A DNA stretch of 48,514 nt from Opitutia bacterium (GTDB lineage: Bacteria > Verrucomicrobiota > Verrucomicrobiia > Opitutales > Opitutaceae), in the NCBI GenBank assembly GCA_947474365.1, contig CANJIU010000076.1:1-48514 (forward strand), written 5' to 3'. Made by a program: the position numbers and the translations under genes. This document shows positions 24,628-34,206 of the stretch, piece after piece. Within the stretch, counting starts at the first letter, position 1. Each line of letters begins with the position of its first letter. The notes below the pieces were generated by a model. It saw only the letters and a program-made list of their open reading frames with translations, was not told the DNA's origin and did not search any database.

Positions 24628-26709
24628 ATGATTAACCGCCGCGCCCTCGCCGTTGCCTCCGCGTGGATGGCCCACACGTTCTTGTCGGCCGCCAGCACGC
24701 CGGTCGGCCTGGATTTCATCGAGGAACGCTTCCGTCAGCTCGATTGCAATCACGACGGCAAGCTGACGCGGGAGGAAGCCGCCGGCGCGCCTTGGTTCGA
24801 CCGCGTCGATCGTCGCGGAACCGGCGTCGTCACCTTGGAGGAAATTCAGGCGATCGCGCGCCGCTTCGGCACGGGCCGCGAAATCGCCACCGGGAATTCT
24901 CCCGCCGACGCCACCGCCGCAGTCACCGCGGCCCCGGAATCTCCGCGGGAAGCTCCGAAAATCCTCAAACCCGGCGAGCGCGGCATCGGTCGCCTCATCG
25001 CGGATCTGTCGTTCACCGACATCTCGGGGGCGACCGGGCGATTCTCTGAGTATCGGAGCGGGAAGGCGCTCGTCATCGCCCTCACCGGCACAAGTTGCCC
25101 GCTGGCGAAGAAATATCTCCCCAGCCTCGCCCAGCTCGAAAAGGAATTCGCCGCCAAGGGCGTGGTGTTTCTCTACATCGCTCCGACCGCAACCGACACC
25201 CCCGCGGAACTCCGCGCCGCCGCCCAGGAAAACGGCATCAAGGGCCGTACCGTGCACGATCGTGACGCGCAGCTCGTCGCCGCCCTCGGCGCGCAGACGA
25301 CGACCGAGGTCTTTGTCCTCGATGCGGCGCGCACCCTGGTGTTTCGCGGCGCCGTCGACGATCAATACGGCCTCGGCTACTCGCTCGATGCACCACGCGC
25401 CACCTACCTGCGCGACGCGCTCGACGCGCTTCTCAAAGGCAAGCGCCCGCCAGTCGCCGCCACCGAGGCACCGGGATGCGCACTGGACTATACCGCCCCC
25501 GCGGCCGGCGCTGGCACCGTCACGTACCACAATCGCATTTCACGGATCATCGAAAACAACTGCCTCGAATGTCACCGCCCAGGCGGCGTCGGGCCGTTCA
25601 GCCTCGCGACCTACGACGACGTGCGTTCGCACGCCGGGATGATCCGCAAACAGGTCGGACGCGGGGCGATGCCACCCTGGTTCGCCGCTCCGCCCGCCGT
25701 CGGCGAGAGCTCCCATTGGAAAAACGACCGCTCGCTCTCACCGGCCGACAAGACCGATCTGCTGGCGTGGATCGCTGGTGAAAAAACTGTCGGCGATCCG
25801 GCCGACGCCCCGCTGCCTCGCACATTTCCCGTCGGATGGACGATCGAAAAGCCCGACGCCGTGATCGAACTCCCCAACGCCGTCGCGATCAAAGCAAGCG
25901 GGGTCATGCCGTACCAGACGTTCCGCGTCGCGACGTATTTCACCGAGGACAAATGGGTGCGGGCCTACGAGGTGCAGCCGACCGACCGCGGCGTCGTCCA
26001 CCACGTGATCGTCAAGGTGTATCCTCCCGGGGCGAAGGCCGGCACGAGCGGGAATGAACGTGATGCAGCCGGTGAGCGCGAAGGCTTCTTCGCCGCCTAT
26101 GTCCCGGGCAACAACCATGCGATTTTCCCGCCGGGCTTCGCGAAAAAGATTCCCGCCGGCGCGACGGTGGTTTTCCAGATGCACTACACGCCGAACGGAA
26201 AGGCCACGACCGATCGGACGCGGCTCGGCCTCGTTTTTGCCTCGGAGCCACCACGCCATGTGATCCACGTGACCGGGATCGCCAATCCGCGCCTGCAAAT
26301 CCCGGCCGGCGACGCCAACCATCCGGAGACCGCCAGCATCACGGTGCCGACGGAGGTCACGTTGCTCAGCTTTGCGCCACACATGCACGTGCGCGGCAAG
26401 GCCGCGCGCTATGAAGCGGTCCTTCCCGACGGCACTCGCCAGAACCTCCTCGATGTGCCCGCGTACGACTTCAACTGGCAGCTCCAATATCAGCTTGCGA
26501 CCCCGCTGACTCTGCCGCGAGGAACACGCGTCATCTACACGGCGTGGTACGACAACAGCAGCGGCAACCCCGCCAATCCGGATCCGACGAAGACGGTGCG
26601 CTGGGGCCCGCAGACGTTTGACGAGATGATGCTCGGCTACGTGGAGTATTACATTCCCGGCCAGACCGTGCTCGCCCAGGTGGATCGAGGCGGCGCGAAC
26701 CGTCGCTGA
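24628..26709 (+). CDS. EF-hand / redoxin / cytochrome c / copper type II monooxygenase-like fusion
   Basis: 693 residues in four parts. (1) Probable signal peptide, then EF-hand-like loops at DCNHDGKLTREE (39-50) and DRRGTGVVTLEE. (2) Redoxin/AhpC-like domain about 120-270 with TGTSCPLAKKY (Cys157), without a WCxxC pair. (3) A mono-haem cytochrome c segment with CLECH (312-316) and downstream Met (GAMPPWF). (4) A C-terminal region about 400-690 with HH at 458-459 (VVHHVIVKVY), QMHY at 517-520 and HMH at 585-587, the pattern of copper type II ascorbate-dependent monooxygenases (PHM/DBH-like). The layout suggests an electron path from redoxin/haem to a copper site in the periplasm, but no reaction is known to me. 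It lies between a TonB receptor and a sulfatase. Confidence 0.88.
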   Translation: MINRRALAVASAWMAHTFLSAASTPVGLDFIEERFRQLDCNHDGKLTREEAAGAPWFDRVDRRGTGVVTLEEIQAIARRFGTGREIATGNSPADATAAVTAAPESPREAPKILKPGERGIGRLIADLSFTDISGATGRFSEYRSGKALVIALTGTSCPLAKKYLPSLAQLEKEFAAKGVVFLYIAPTATDTPAELRAAAQENGIKGRTVHDRDAQLVAALGAQTTTEVFVLDAARTLVFRGAVDDQYGLGYSLDAPRATYLRDALDALLKGKRPPVAATEAPGCALDYTAPAAGAGTVTYHNRISRIIENNCLECHRPGGVGPFSLATYDDVRSHAGMIRKQVGRGAMPPWFAAPPAVGESSHWKNDRSLSPADKTDLLAWIAGEKTVGDPADAPLPRTFPVGWTIEKPDAVIELPNAVAIKASGVMPYQTFRVATYFTEDKWVRAYEVQPTDRGVVHHVIVKVYPPGAKAGTSGNERDAAGEREGFFAAYVPGNNHAIFPPGFAKKIPAGATVVFQMHYTPNGKATTDRTRLGLVFASEPPRHVIHVTGIANPRLQIPAGDANHPETASITVPTEVTLLSFAPHMHVRGKAARYEAVLPDGTRQNLLDVPAYDFNWQLQYQLATPLTLPRGTRVIYTAWYDNSSGNPANPDPTKTVRWGPQTFDEMMLGYVEYYIPGQTVLAQVDRGGANRR

Positions 26710-26793
26710 GTTGGGAGGGAGCGCGGCCGCCTGCGAAGTCAGCGATTTTAGATTGGAGGTGCGCGGCTTCCGATTTCACGCTCCGCTCACTCC

Positions 26794-28230
26794 ATGCCCC
26801 TCCTCCGCCTCTCCGCCTCCTTCCTGCTCGCACTGGTCACGGTTGTTTCGGGCTTCGCCGCCAATCGCGACGATCGTCCAAACATCCTCCTCATCGTCGC
26901 CGACGATCTCGGTTACAACGACGTCGGATTCCAGGGCGCCCGTGACATCCTCACGCCCAATCTCGACCGTCTCGCCGCCTCCGGCGTGCGCTGCACCGAC
27001 GGCTACGTTTCCTATTCGGTCTGCAGTCCATCGCGCGCCGGATTTCTCACCGGCCGCTACCAGCAGCGTTTCGGTCACGAGTTCAATCCGAAGTGGGACG
27101 CCACGAGCACCACACACGGTCTGCCGTTGAGTCAGACGACGATCGCCGACGGATTGCGCGCCGCCGGCTACACCACGGGCCTGGTCGGCAAGTGGCACCA
27201 GGGCGCGCATCCGCAATTCCATCCCAATCGACGCGGCTTCGATGAATTCTTCGGTTTCCTTGGAGGCGGCCATCGCTACCTGCCCGATTCCCATGCCGAG
27301 GTCGAAGTCGCCGCCGGCAAGAAGGGCAACACGGCCGACGCCGAGCACAACGCCCCGTTGCTGCGCAACGCGACGGTCGTCCCCGAGGAGGGTGAACTCA
27401 CCACCCGCCTCGGCCAGGAGGCCACCGCGTCGGTGATGCGGCACGCGCACGACGCCAAGCCGTGGTTCCTCTACTTCGCCTTCAACGCCCCGCACAACCC
27501 GCTCGAAGCGCGGCCCGACATGCTGAAGAAATTTGCCGGCATCGCCGACGAGCGCCGCCGCACCTATGCCGCCATGGTCGCGACCCTCGACGAATCCATC
27601 GGCCGCGTGCTCGCCGCTCTCGAGTCGACGGGCCAGCGCGAGCGCACGCTGATTTTCTTTTTCTCCGACAACGGCGGGCCGATGACCAAGCGCAACGCCA
27701 ACACCTCGGTCAATACCCCGCTCCGCGGCCAGAAGGGCGATGTCTTCGAGGGCGGCATTCGCGTGCCGTTCCTCGTTTCCTGGCCAGGCAAAATCCCGGC
27801 CGGCGGCACCTATTCGCAACCGGTCATCTCGCTCGACGTGCTGCCGACGGCACTCGCCGCTGCCCGTACCAAGCGCGACGCAAAGCTTCCCGCGCTCGAC
27901 GGCGTCGATCTGCTGCCCTATCTGACCGGCGCCAACAAATCCGCACCCCACGCCCGGCTCTTCTGGCGAATGGATGGCGGCGAGGCTTTCGCTGTCCGCG
28001 AAGGAAATTGGAAATGGATGCGCACGTATTCCAACCCGCCCGAACTCTACGATCTCGCCACGGATCTCGCGGAGAAGAAAAACGTCGTTGCCGCCCACCC
28101 CGAGGTCGCCGCGCGGCTCGCCGCTGCGTCGGCCGAATGGAACCGCGGCCTCGCCGCGCCAATTTTCGTCAACAATCCGTTCGGCGGCCTGATCAACCGC
28201 ACCGGGTTGGAAAAATCGTCCGCGCCGTAA
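26794..28230 (+). CDS. Secreted sulfatase (type I, formylglycine-dependent)
   Basis: 478 residues with a signal peptide (MPLLRLSASFLLALVTVVSGFAA). Landmarks: NILLIVADDLGYNDVG (metal-binding Asp37/38), formylglycine signature CSPSRAGFLTGRY (Cys77), TTGLVGKWHQG, FYFAFNAPHNP-like YFAFNAPHNPLEA, FFFSDNGGPM with metal ligands, and WPGKIPAG. This is the arylsulfatase-A-like S1 form. Unlike the other three sulfatases it has no Lys-rich tail and ends NRTGLEKSSAP. It lies 84 bp after the copper-monooxygenase gene and 25 bp before the peptidase gene, so it looks part of the plus-strand operon that starts at the TonB receptor. Substrate unknown. Confidence 0.94.
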   Translation: MPLLRLSASFLLALVTVVSGFAANRDDRPNILLIVADDLGYNDVGFQGARDILTPNLDRLAASGVRCTDGYVSYSVCSPSRAGFLTGRYQQRFGHEFNPKWDATSTTHGLPLSQTTIADGLRAAGYTTGLVGKWHQGAHPQFHPNRRGFDEFFGFLGGGHRYLPDSHAEVEVAAGKKGNTADAEHNAPLLRNATVVPEEGELTTRLGQEATASVMRHAHDAKPWFLYFAFNAPHNPLEARPDMLKKFAGIADERRRTYAAMVATLDESIGRVLAALESTGQRERTLIFFFSDNGGPMTKRNANTSVNTPLRGQKGDVFEGGIRVPFLVSWPGKIPAGGTYSQPVISLDVLPTALAAARTKRDAKLPALDGVDLLPYLTGANKSAPHARLFWRMDGGEAFAVREGNWKWMRTYSNPPELYDLATDLAEKKNVVAAHPEVAARLAAASAEWNRGLAAPIFVNNPFGGLINRTGLEKSSAP

Positions 28231-28255
28231 CCGGCAGTTCGCCCCCTCCCCTCCG

Positions 28256-30523
28256 ATGTTCACTCCTGCCCGGATCCTCTGCGCCCTGCTGGTGCTCTCC
28301 TCCCTCGGCGTTCGCGCCGCCGACGACCTCGACAAAACCATCGAGCGAATATTCGGGGAGAAAAAGGAATTCGAGCCGAAGACGTTCGGCCCCGCGAAGT
28401 GGCTTGAGGACGGGGCGAGCTACACGACACTGGAAAAGTCCGCCGCCTCCAAGTCCGGCAAGGACATCGTCCGCTACGAAGCTGCGTCCGGAAAACGCGA
28501 GATCCTCGTCACCGCGGCGCAGCTTACCCCAGCGGGTGCGGACGCCAAGCCGCTCACGATCGAAGACTACGCCTGGTCCAAGGACGGCCGATGGCTCCTC
28601 GTTTTCACCAACGCGCAAAAGGTCTGGCGGCAAAAAACCCGCGGCGACTACTGGGTGCTCGAACGAACGGGCGGCAAGCTCCGCCAGCTCGGCGGCAAAG
28701 CACCGGCAGCCACGCTCATGTTCGCCAAGTTCTCACCCGACAGCAGCCGGGTTGCCTACGTGCAGGCGAACAACCTTTACGTCGAAAACGTGAAGACCGG
28801 TTCCGTCAAGGCGCTCACGAGCGACGGATCGAAGACGGTGATCAATGGCACCGCCGACTGGGTCAATGAGGAGGAACTGGCGATTCGCGACGGGTTTCTC
28901 TGGAGCGACGACAGCCGCAGCCTCGCCTACTGGCAGTTCGATACCGCTGGCGTCCGCGACTACACGCTCCTCAAGACCACCGGCAGCCTTTATCCCGAAG
29001 CCACGTCGTTTCCCTATCCGAAAGTCGGCACGCCGAATTCCGCCGTGCGCGTCGGTGTCGTCTCCGCCACCGGCGGCCGGACCCGCTGGATGGACCTGCC
29101 CGGCGATCAGCGCGACCGCTACATCGCCCGCGTCTCCTGGGTCAAGGGCACCTCCGAACTCGTCCTGCACCAGCTGAACCGCCTCCAGAACCAGCTCGAT
29201 GTCTACCTCGGCGACGCCCGCACCGGCAAGGTGTCTCCGCTCTTCCATGACGCCGATCGGGCCTGGGTCTCGGTCCGCGAACCGGCCCGCTGGTCCAACG
29301 ACGGCCGCACCCTCCTGATCCTGAGCGAACGCGACGGCTGGCAGCAGATCTACGCGGTGTCCCGCGCCGATCGCGTCGCGCGCCGGATTACTCCCCAGCC
29401 GGCCGACACACTGAGCATCGTCGGATCCGATGCGAAGGACGAATGGGTTTACCACCTCGCCTCTCCGGACAACGCGACCCAGCGCTATCTTTATCGCACC
29501 CGGCTCGACGGGTCGGGCACCACCGAGCGCATTACTCCGGCCCAACTGCCGGGCACGCACAGCTATGTCGCCTCCCCCGGATCCGCCTACGCATTTCACA
29601 CCTATTCGACGTTTGACCGTCCACCCGTCACCGATCTCGTGCGCCTGCCCAGCCATGAAATTGTCCGCCCCCTGGAGGACAACCGGGGCCTCCATGACAA
29701 GGTCGCGGCCCTGGCCCGGCCGACCGAATTCTTCTCAGTCGACGCCGGTGACGGAGTCCGCCTCGACGGCTGGATGATCAAGCCGAAGGACTTCGACGCG
29801 CGGCAGACGTATCCGGTGGTCGTTTACATCTACGGCGAAACGGCGAGCGCGACGGTCACGGACGCCTGGGCCGCGGGCCGCACGCTGTTCCACTGGGCGC
29901 TCGCTGACGCCGGGTACATCGTCCTCAGCATGGACAATCGCGGCACCCCGGCGCCCAAGGGCCGCGACTGGCGCAAGGTGATCTACGGCGAGGTCAACGT
30001 GCTGGCGACCCGGGAACAGACCACCGCGTTGAAGAATCTGCTGCGGGAACGCCCCTATCTTGACGGATCACGCGTCGGCGTCTGGGGCCACAGCGGCGGC
30101 GGCTCCAACACGCTCAACCTGCTCTTTCGCTCGCCCGACACCTATCACGTCGGCATCTCCCTCGCCCCAGTGACCGACCAGCTCCTTTACGACACGATTT
30201 ATCAGGAGCGCTACGTGGGGCTGCCCGCCCAGAATGCCGAAGGTTACAAGAAGGGATCGCCCATCACGTTCGCCGAGGGCCTGCGCGGGAAATTGCTGCT
30301 GATCCACGGCGCGGCGGACGACAACGTGCACTTTCAGAACACCGAGCGGCTGATCAACCGGCTCGTCGAGCTGCAGAAGCCGTTCGACCTGATGGTGTAT
30401 CCGAATGGGTCGCACGCGATCACCGAGGGCAAGGGTTACAACGTCCACCGCTACCAGCTCATGGCGCGCTATTTTCGGACCAACCTTCCCGCCGGCGGCC
30501 GCCCGATTGCCGCCAGCCAATAG
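28256..30523 (+). CDS. S9-family dipeptidyl peptidase (DPP-IV-like)
   Basis: 755 residues with signal peptide (to about SLGVRAA). N-terminal propeller domain (about 60-470) with DPP-IV-type phrases: RYEAASGKREIL, FAKFSPDSSRVAYVQANNLYV, DWVNEEEL, YPKVGTPN. The C-terminal alpha/beta-hydrolase domain holds GHSGGG (catalytic Ser613), LIHGAADDNVHF (Asp688) and PNGSHAI (His720), in the order Ser-Asp-His of family S9B. DPP-IV cleaves Xaa-Pro and Xaa-Ala dipeptides from peptide ends in the periplasm; that activity is expected here. The EE pair in NEEEL is the substrate-amine binding motif of the family. Convergent with the PQQ-propeller gene, only 29 bp away. Confidence 0.95.
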   Translation: MFTPARILCALLVLSSLGVRAADDLDKTIERIFGEKKEFEPKTFGPAKWLEDGASYTTLEKSAASKSGKDIVRYEAASGKREILVTAAQLTPAGADAKPLTIEDYAWSKDGRWLLVFTNAQKVWRQKTRGDYWVLERTGGKLRQLGGKAPAATLMFAKFSPDSSRVAYVQANNLYVENVKTGSVKALTSDGSKTVINGTADWVNEEELAIRDGFLWSDDSRSLAYWQFDTAGVRDYTLLKTTGSLYPEATSFPYPKVGTPNSAVRVGVVSATGGRTRWMDLPGDQRDRYIARVSWVKGTSELVLHQLNRLQNQLDVYLGDARTGKVSPLFHDADRAWVSVREPARWSNDGRTLLILSERDGWQQIYAVSRADRVARRITPQPADTLSIVGSDAKDEWVYHLASPDNATQRYLYRTRLDGSGTTERITPAQLPGTHSYVASPGSAYAFHTYSTFDRPPVTDLVRLPSHEIVRPLEDNRGLHDKVAALARPTEFFSVDAGDGVRLDGWMIKPKDFDARQTYPVVVYIYGETASATVTDAWAAGRTLFHWALADAGYIVLSMDNRGTPAPKGRDWRKVIYGEVNVLATREQTTALKNLLRERPYLDGSRVGVWGHSGGGSNTLNLLFRSPDTYHVGISLAPVTDQLLYDTIYQERYVGLPAQNAEGYKKGSPITFAEGLRGKLLLIHGAADDNVHFQNTERLINRLVELQKPFDLMVYPNGSHAITEGKGYNVHRYQLMARYFRTNLPAGGRPIAASQ

Positions 30524-30552
30524 TCCGGACAGCCCACTCCGGGTGTCAGAGT

Positions 30553-32487
30553 TCACGTTGCGTACCAGCGGACGGCGACAGCAGAGACCCCGAAGTAAGC
30601 GGAGAAGGCGATGAACCCCCACAAGGGAGTCAGGAACCGCTGTTCCGACGTCGCGCTCCGCGGGAGCAGCCGCCAACACCAGGAAAGCAGGACCACGGCG
30701 GGAAATCCCGAAAGAAAGCCCCAGCCGCTGACCAGGAACACCCAACCGCAGGCCCAATAATATCCGAAACAAATCACGACAAAGACCAACACCGGCACAT
30801 AAGTCCGGAGCCGTCGCGGACTGGGCGGGGAAACATGCCGTGGGCCCCGGCATTCGGGCACGCTCCAGGCGAAAAGCGCAAACAGGGAAACCGGCGCGAC
30901 GAAAATGAACCGCCCCAGCGCGACCGTGAGCCCGCCCGTTCCCGCCACCCCGAGGACGATAGCCGGCAGCGTCCAGTCCAGGTGCCGCACCGAGCCCGGC
31001 AACCGTCGGTCCAATCCGAACGCGATCGCGAGCAGCGCAACGGAACAGAGATACCATTCCAGCAGCACGGGGAGCGACGGGGCGATGAACGCGTCGGTGC
31101 GATAATGTCCGAACCAAGCGCGGACGCGGGCTCCAATACCGGGGGCCTCGGCCGCCTGATTTCGGGGAGGCGTCTCGCCCGCTGGCCGGCCGGCGGACAC
31201 CGCGCCGGCCCCGACGGCGTAACACGCGATGCTGCCGGCACCGCGCACCAACAAACGGTCGTCCATAAATACCGGGGCGGCCCAGATTTTTCCCTTCTGG
31301 GGCAATGAGGCCCGCGCGAGTTCGCGAAATTCCCCCGGGTCCGGTTCGAGCAATGCCAGGCCGCCCTCGTCATCGAGCAGCACCAGACGGTCGCCCACGA
31401 GCGTCACCGAGCAATGACTGATTCCGGTCCGCGTCCAACGCACCGCTCCGGTGGCAAACTCCACACACTTCAAGGTGCCGCGGGTGCGCCCGTAAAGCTC
31501 CGCCTGCTGTGACTGCACGTCGAACCCGAAAAGATTCCCGTCGTACAACGCCGATGGCAGCACGTCATTTGAGAGGATCCGATCTTCCCAGACGGTCTCC
31601 GCCCGCACCGCCCCGTCGACCCAGGCGAGCCGATAGACCCTCGCGCCACGGCGAAACGCCGACGGGCAGAACAGGAGCGGTTCCTCGTAGATTGGCCAAA
31701 TCGAGTGTTCGTCGTAGCCGCGCGTCCACTCGTCCTTCCATCGCTCCACACCGGTTGCGCGATCGAAGAGCCCGACGCCGTTGCGCAGCGGGAGGAGAAT
31801 CAACTCCCGGCCGCCCAACGTGAGGCGCTGACACGAAGCGTAGCTCGGATGGGCGGCGCCGCCCCGCCAGATCAGCTCACCCGTATCCGCATCGAGGCAA
31901 AAGAGCGTCGCACCACCACCACCGGCGGGCGCGGGCGCATACAACCGTCCATCCAGGACGAGGGGAGTAGCGGAATAGCCGAAGTCCACGCCCGCATTGC
32001 CCGGCAGCGTGGTCGCGTCGAAGCGCCACAAAATCGAACCATTCTCCACCCGCGCGCAGAGGATCGAACCATAGCAATCGGCGAAATAGATCTTCCCGCC
32101 CACCAGCGTCGGCGTGCCATAAGGCCCGGGATACCGACCGTCCATTTCCCAGGGATACGCGAACCGCGTTCGCCACACCACAGTACCCGAACGCAGATTC
32201 AGGCAGACCAATTCCTGGCCCGACGATGTCTGGTGCAAGGTGAACACCCGTCCGCCTCCGACCACCATCCCGGAGAATCCCTGTCCGAGGGGCTGTTCCC
32301 AGAGCTGGGCCGGACCGGCGGCTGGCCACGGCGGCAACGGCGTGCGGCGCGGAAATCGTCCATCGAACCGCGCACCCCGGGCGTGCGGCCAACCCGCCGC
32401 GTCCACCTCGGACGCGGGCGCGGCGCGGACGCAGGAAGCACCCACCCAGGCCAGCGCGAGCAGACAGAGGAGATTACTCAATTTCAC
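30553..32487 (-). CDS. PQQ-type beta-propeller protein with C-terminal membrane helices
   Basis: 644 residues. After a signal peptide (MKLSNLLCLLALAWVGASCVRA, weak GASC lipobox-like site) about 400 residues make PQQ-like propeller blades: GMVVGGGRVFTLHQ, LVCLNLRSGTVVWRTRFAY, TPLVLDGRLYAPAP, LFCLDADTGELIWRGG, GVGLFDRATGVERW and CVEFATGAVRW. Then several hydrophobic segments follow (about 480-640; for example LLEWYLCSVALLAIAFGL and VPVLVFVVICFGYYWACGWVFLV), making perhaps six membrane helices. So an outer domain is held to the membrane. Most such PQQ_2 proteins are uncharacterised; the role here is unknown. It converges on the peptidase gene and is divergent from the sulfatase at 32638. Confidence 0.8.
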   Translation of the reverse strand: MKLSNLLCLLALAWVGASCVRAAPASEVDAAGWPHARGARFDGRFPRRTPLPPWPAAGPAQLWEQPLGQGFSGMVVGGGRVFTLHQTSSGQELVCLNLRSGTVVWRTRFAYPWEMDGRYPGPYGTPTLVGGKIYFADCYGSILCARVENGSILWRFDATTLPGNAGVDFGYSATPLVLDGRLYAPAPAGGGGATLFCLDADTGELIWRGGAAHPSYASCQRLTLGGRELILLPLRNGVGLFDRATGVERWKDEWTRGYDEHSIWPIYEEPLLFCPSAFRRGARVYRLAWVDGAVRAETVWEDRILSNDVLPSALYDGNLFGFDVQSQQAELYGRTRGTLKCVEFATGAVRWTRTGISHCSVTLVGDRLVLLDDEGGLALLEPDPGEFRELARASLPQKGKIWAAPVFMDDRLLVRGAGSIACYAVGAGAVSAGRPAGETPPRNQAAEAPGIGARVRAWFGHYRTDAFIAPSLPVLLEWYLCSVALLAIAFGLDRRLPGSVRHLDWTLPAIVLGVAGTGGLTVALGRFIFVAPVSLFALFAWSVPECRGPRHVSPPSPRRLRTYVPVLVFVVICFGYYWACGWVFLVSGWGFLSGFPAVVLLSWCWRLLPRSATSEQRFLTPLWGFIAFSAYFGVSAVAVRWYAT

Positions 32488-32637
32488 GGGTGGGCGCGTG
32501 TTTGTTCCGGATGAGAGGCCGACCGAGGGGCGAAGGCGAGCAAACCCTCTGGCCTCCTAGATTGCGACTCGCCTGCGGCGCGGACGCCGCCTACGTCTTG
32601 GGCTGTTTTCGTCGCTTTCAACTCCCTGCATCGCTTC

Positions 32638-34062
32638 ATGAAACTTCGCCTCCTCTCACTCCTGACGTTGCTCGGCTCCGCGGCCGTCGCGCTCGCCGCC
32701 AAGCCGGCCCGGCCCAACTTCCTCTGGTTGGTCGCGGAAGACTCGGGACCGTCCGCGTACAGCTGCTACGGACTCCAGCCGGCCGCGGCCACGCCGAACA
32801 TCGACAAGCTCGCGGCCGGCGGCATGCGGTTCGACCGTTTCTACACCACCGCACCAGTGTGCTCTGCGGCACGCTCCGCGTGGAACACCGGCGTTTACCA
32901 GACGACGCTCGGCGCTCACCACCACCGCACGCCGAACAAAAAGCCGCTGCCCGAGGGGATCCGCCCGCTCGGCGAATGGTTTCGCGCGGCAGGTTACTAC
33001 ACCGCCAACGTCCGGGAATTCCCGTCGGAGATGGGCATCCGTGGTGCCGGCAAGACGGACTGGAACTTCATCCCGCTCGAAACCCAACTGTTTCAAGGTG
33101 ATCGCTGGTCCGACCTCGCCGCCCATCAGCCGTTCTATGCGCAGGTCAATTTTCAGGAAACCCACCGCGACTACAACGCCGAGGGCATCACCGATCCGGC
33201 CAAAATTGTCCTGCCTCCGTACTACCCCGACCATCCGGTCATCCGGAAGGACTACGCCGACTACCTCGATTCCGCGCGCCGTCTCGACGGCAAGATCGCG
33301 AAAGTCCTCGCCCGGCTTGAGCAGGAGGGCCTGGCCGACAACACCGTCATCATCTTCATGGGCGACAACGGCGAGTCCCACATCCGCGGCAAACAGTTCT
33401 GTTACGAGGAAGGCCTGAACGTCCCCTTGATTGTCCGCTGGCCCAAGGGCATCCCGGCGCCCGCCCACTACCGCGCCGGCGCGAGCGATCGCCGTCTCCT
33501 CGAGGGCATCGACATGCCGCCGACCCTGCTCAGCCTCGCCGGCGAGGCCGTACCCGCGAAAATGCAGGGCGTGCCCTTCCTCGGCAACAAGGTGGTCGCG
33601 GAGAAGAAATACGTCTTCGGCGCCCGCGACCGTTGCGACGAAACGGCGATGCGGATCCGCACCGTGCGCGACGACCGCTACCGTTACATCCGCACGTTCA
33701 CGCCCGAGGTTCCTTTCTTTTCGCCCAACGCGTACAAGACCCGCCAATACCCCGCCTGGACACTCATGCCGCAACTGCACAAGGAGGGTAAACTCACGGA
33801 ACCCCAGGCGTTCCTCTGCCAGCCACGCCAACCCGAGGAACAGCTCTTCGACATGACCGCGGATCCGCACGAAATCAAAAACCTGACTACGTCGACCCAG
33901 CCCGAGCACGTCGCGGCACTCAAGCGGCTGCGGGCCGAACTCGAATCGTGGGTCATCCGCACCGACGACCAGGGTCGTTTTCCGGAAAAAATGTCCGCGG
34001 CCGAAGCGGATAACGCCAGTCGCGCCAAGTCCGGCCCGGGCGGGAAGAAGAAAAAGGCGTAA
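32638..34062 (+). CDS. Secreted sulfatase (type I, CxAxR signature)
   Basis: 474 residues with signal peptide (MKLRLLSLLTLLGSAAVALA). The catalytic signature is CSAARSAWNTGVYQ (Cys75), the CxAxR variant that formylglycine-generating enzymes also accept. Metal-binding VAEDSGPSAYSCYG has Glu-Asp instead of Asp-Asp, as in the SGSH-like heparan N-sulfatase branch; FMGDNGESHIRGKQF supplies the other metal ligands. The tail KSGPGGKKKKA is Lys-rich. These points suggest a subfamily that acts on an N- or O-sulfated sugar, but the substrate is not readable from sequence. It is followed after 144 bp, including a degenerate palindromic repeat, by the convergent pectinesterase. Confidence 0.93.
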   Translation: MKLRLLSLLTLLGSAAVALAAKPARPNFLWLVAEDSGPSAYSCYGLQPAAATPNIDKLAAGGMRFDRFYTTAPVCSAARSAWNTGVYQTTLGAHHHRTPNKKPLPEGIRPLGEWFRAAGYYTANVREFPSEMGIRGAGKTDWNFIPLETQLFQGDRWSDLAAHQPFYAQVNFQETHRDYNAEGITDPAKIVLPPYYPDHPVIRKDYADYLDSARRLDGKIAKVLARLEQEGLADNTVIIFMGDNGESHIRGKQFCYEEGLNVPLIVRWPKGIPAPAHYRAGASDRRLLEGIDMPPTLLSLAGEAVPAKMQGVPFLGNKVVAEKKYVFGARDRCDETAMRIRTVRDDRYRYIRTFTPEVPFFSPNAYKTRQYPAWTLMPQLHKEGKLTEPQAFLCQPRQPEEQLFDMTADPHEIKNLTTSTQPEHVAALKRLRAELESWVIRTDDQGRFPEKMSAAEADNASRAKSGPGGKKKKA

Positions 34063-34104
34063 CCGCCCCCTCCCCCGGGGGCGTCCGGGAGATTGTCATG
34101 TCAC

Positions 34105-34185
34105 CTGGGGACGCACCCAGCCCAGCTGGGGGACGGACGCCCTCGTCGCGTGGTTTGAGACCGCGACGATAACAGGACGGCGCCG
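34105..34185. repeat. GC-rich palindromic repeat, copy 3 (mosaic)
   Basis: CCTGGGGACGC, then an extra ~22 bp (ACCCAGCCCAGCTGGGGGAC...), then ACGCCCTCGTCGCGTGG, loop TTTGAGA and CCGCGACGA. It matches copy 1 apart from the insertion and a truncated right arm. Located between the convergent sulfatase and pectinesterase genes. Confidence 0.6.
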
Positions 34186-34206
34186 CCCACGCCGCGGAAT
34201 CTCGAA

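Noticed and set aside
23773..28341. Long antisense frames opposite the copper-monooxygenase and sulfatase genes (585 and 521 codons)
   Set aside because: Same reason: high-GC shadows opposite genes with clear motifs.
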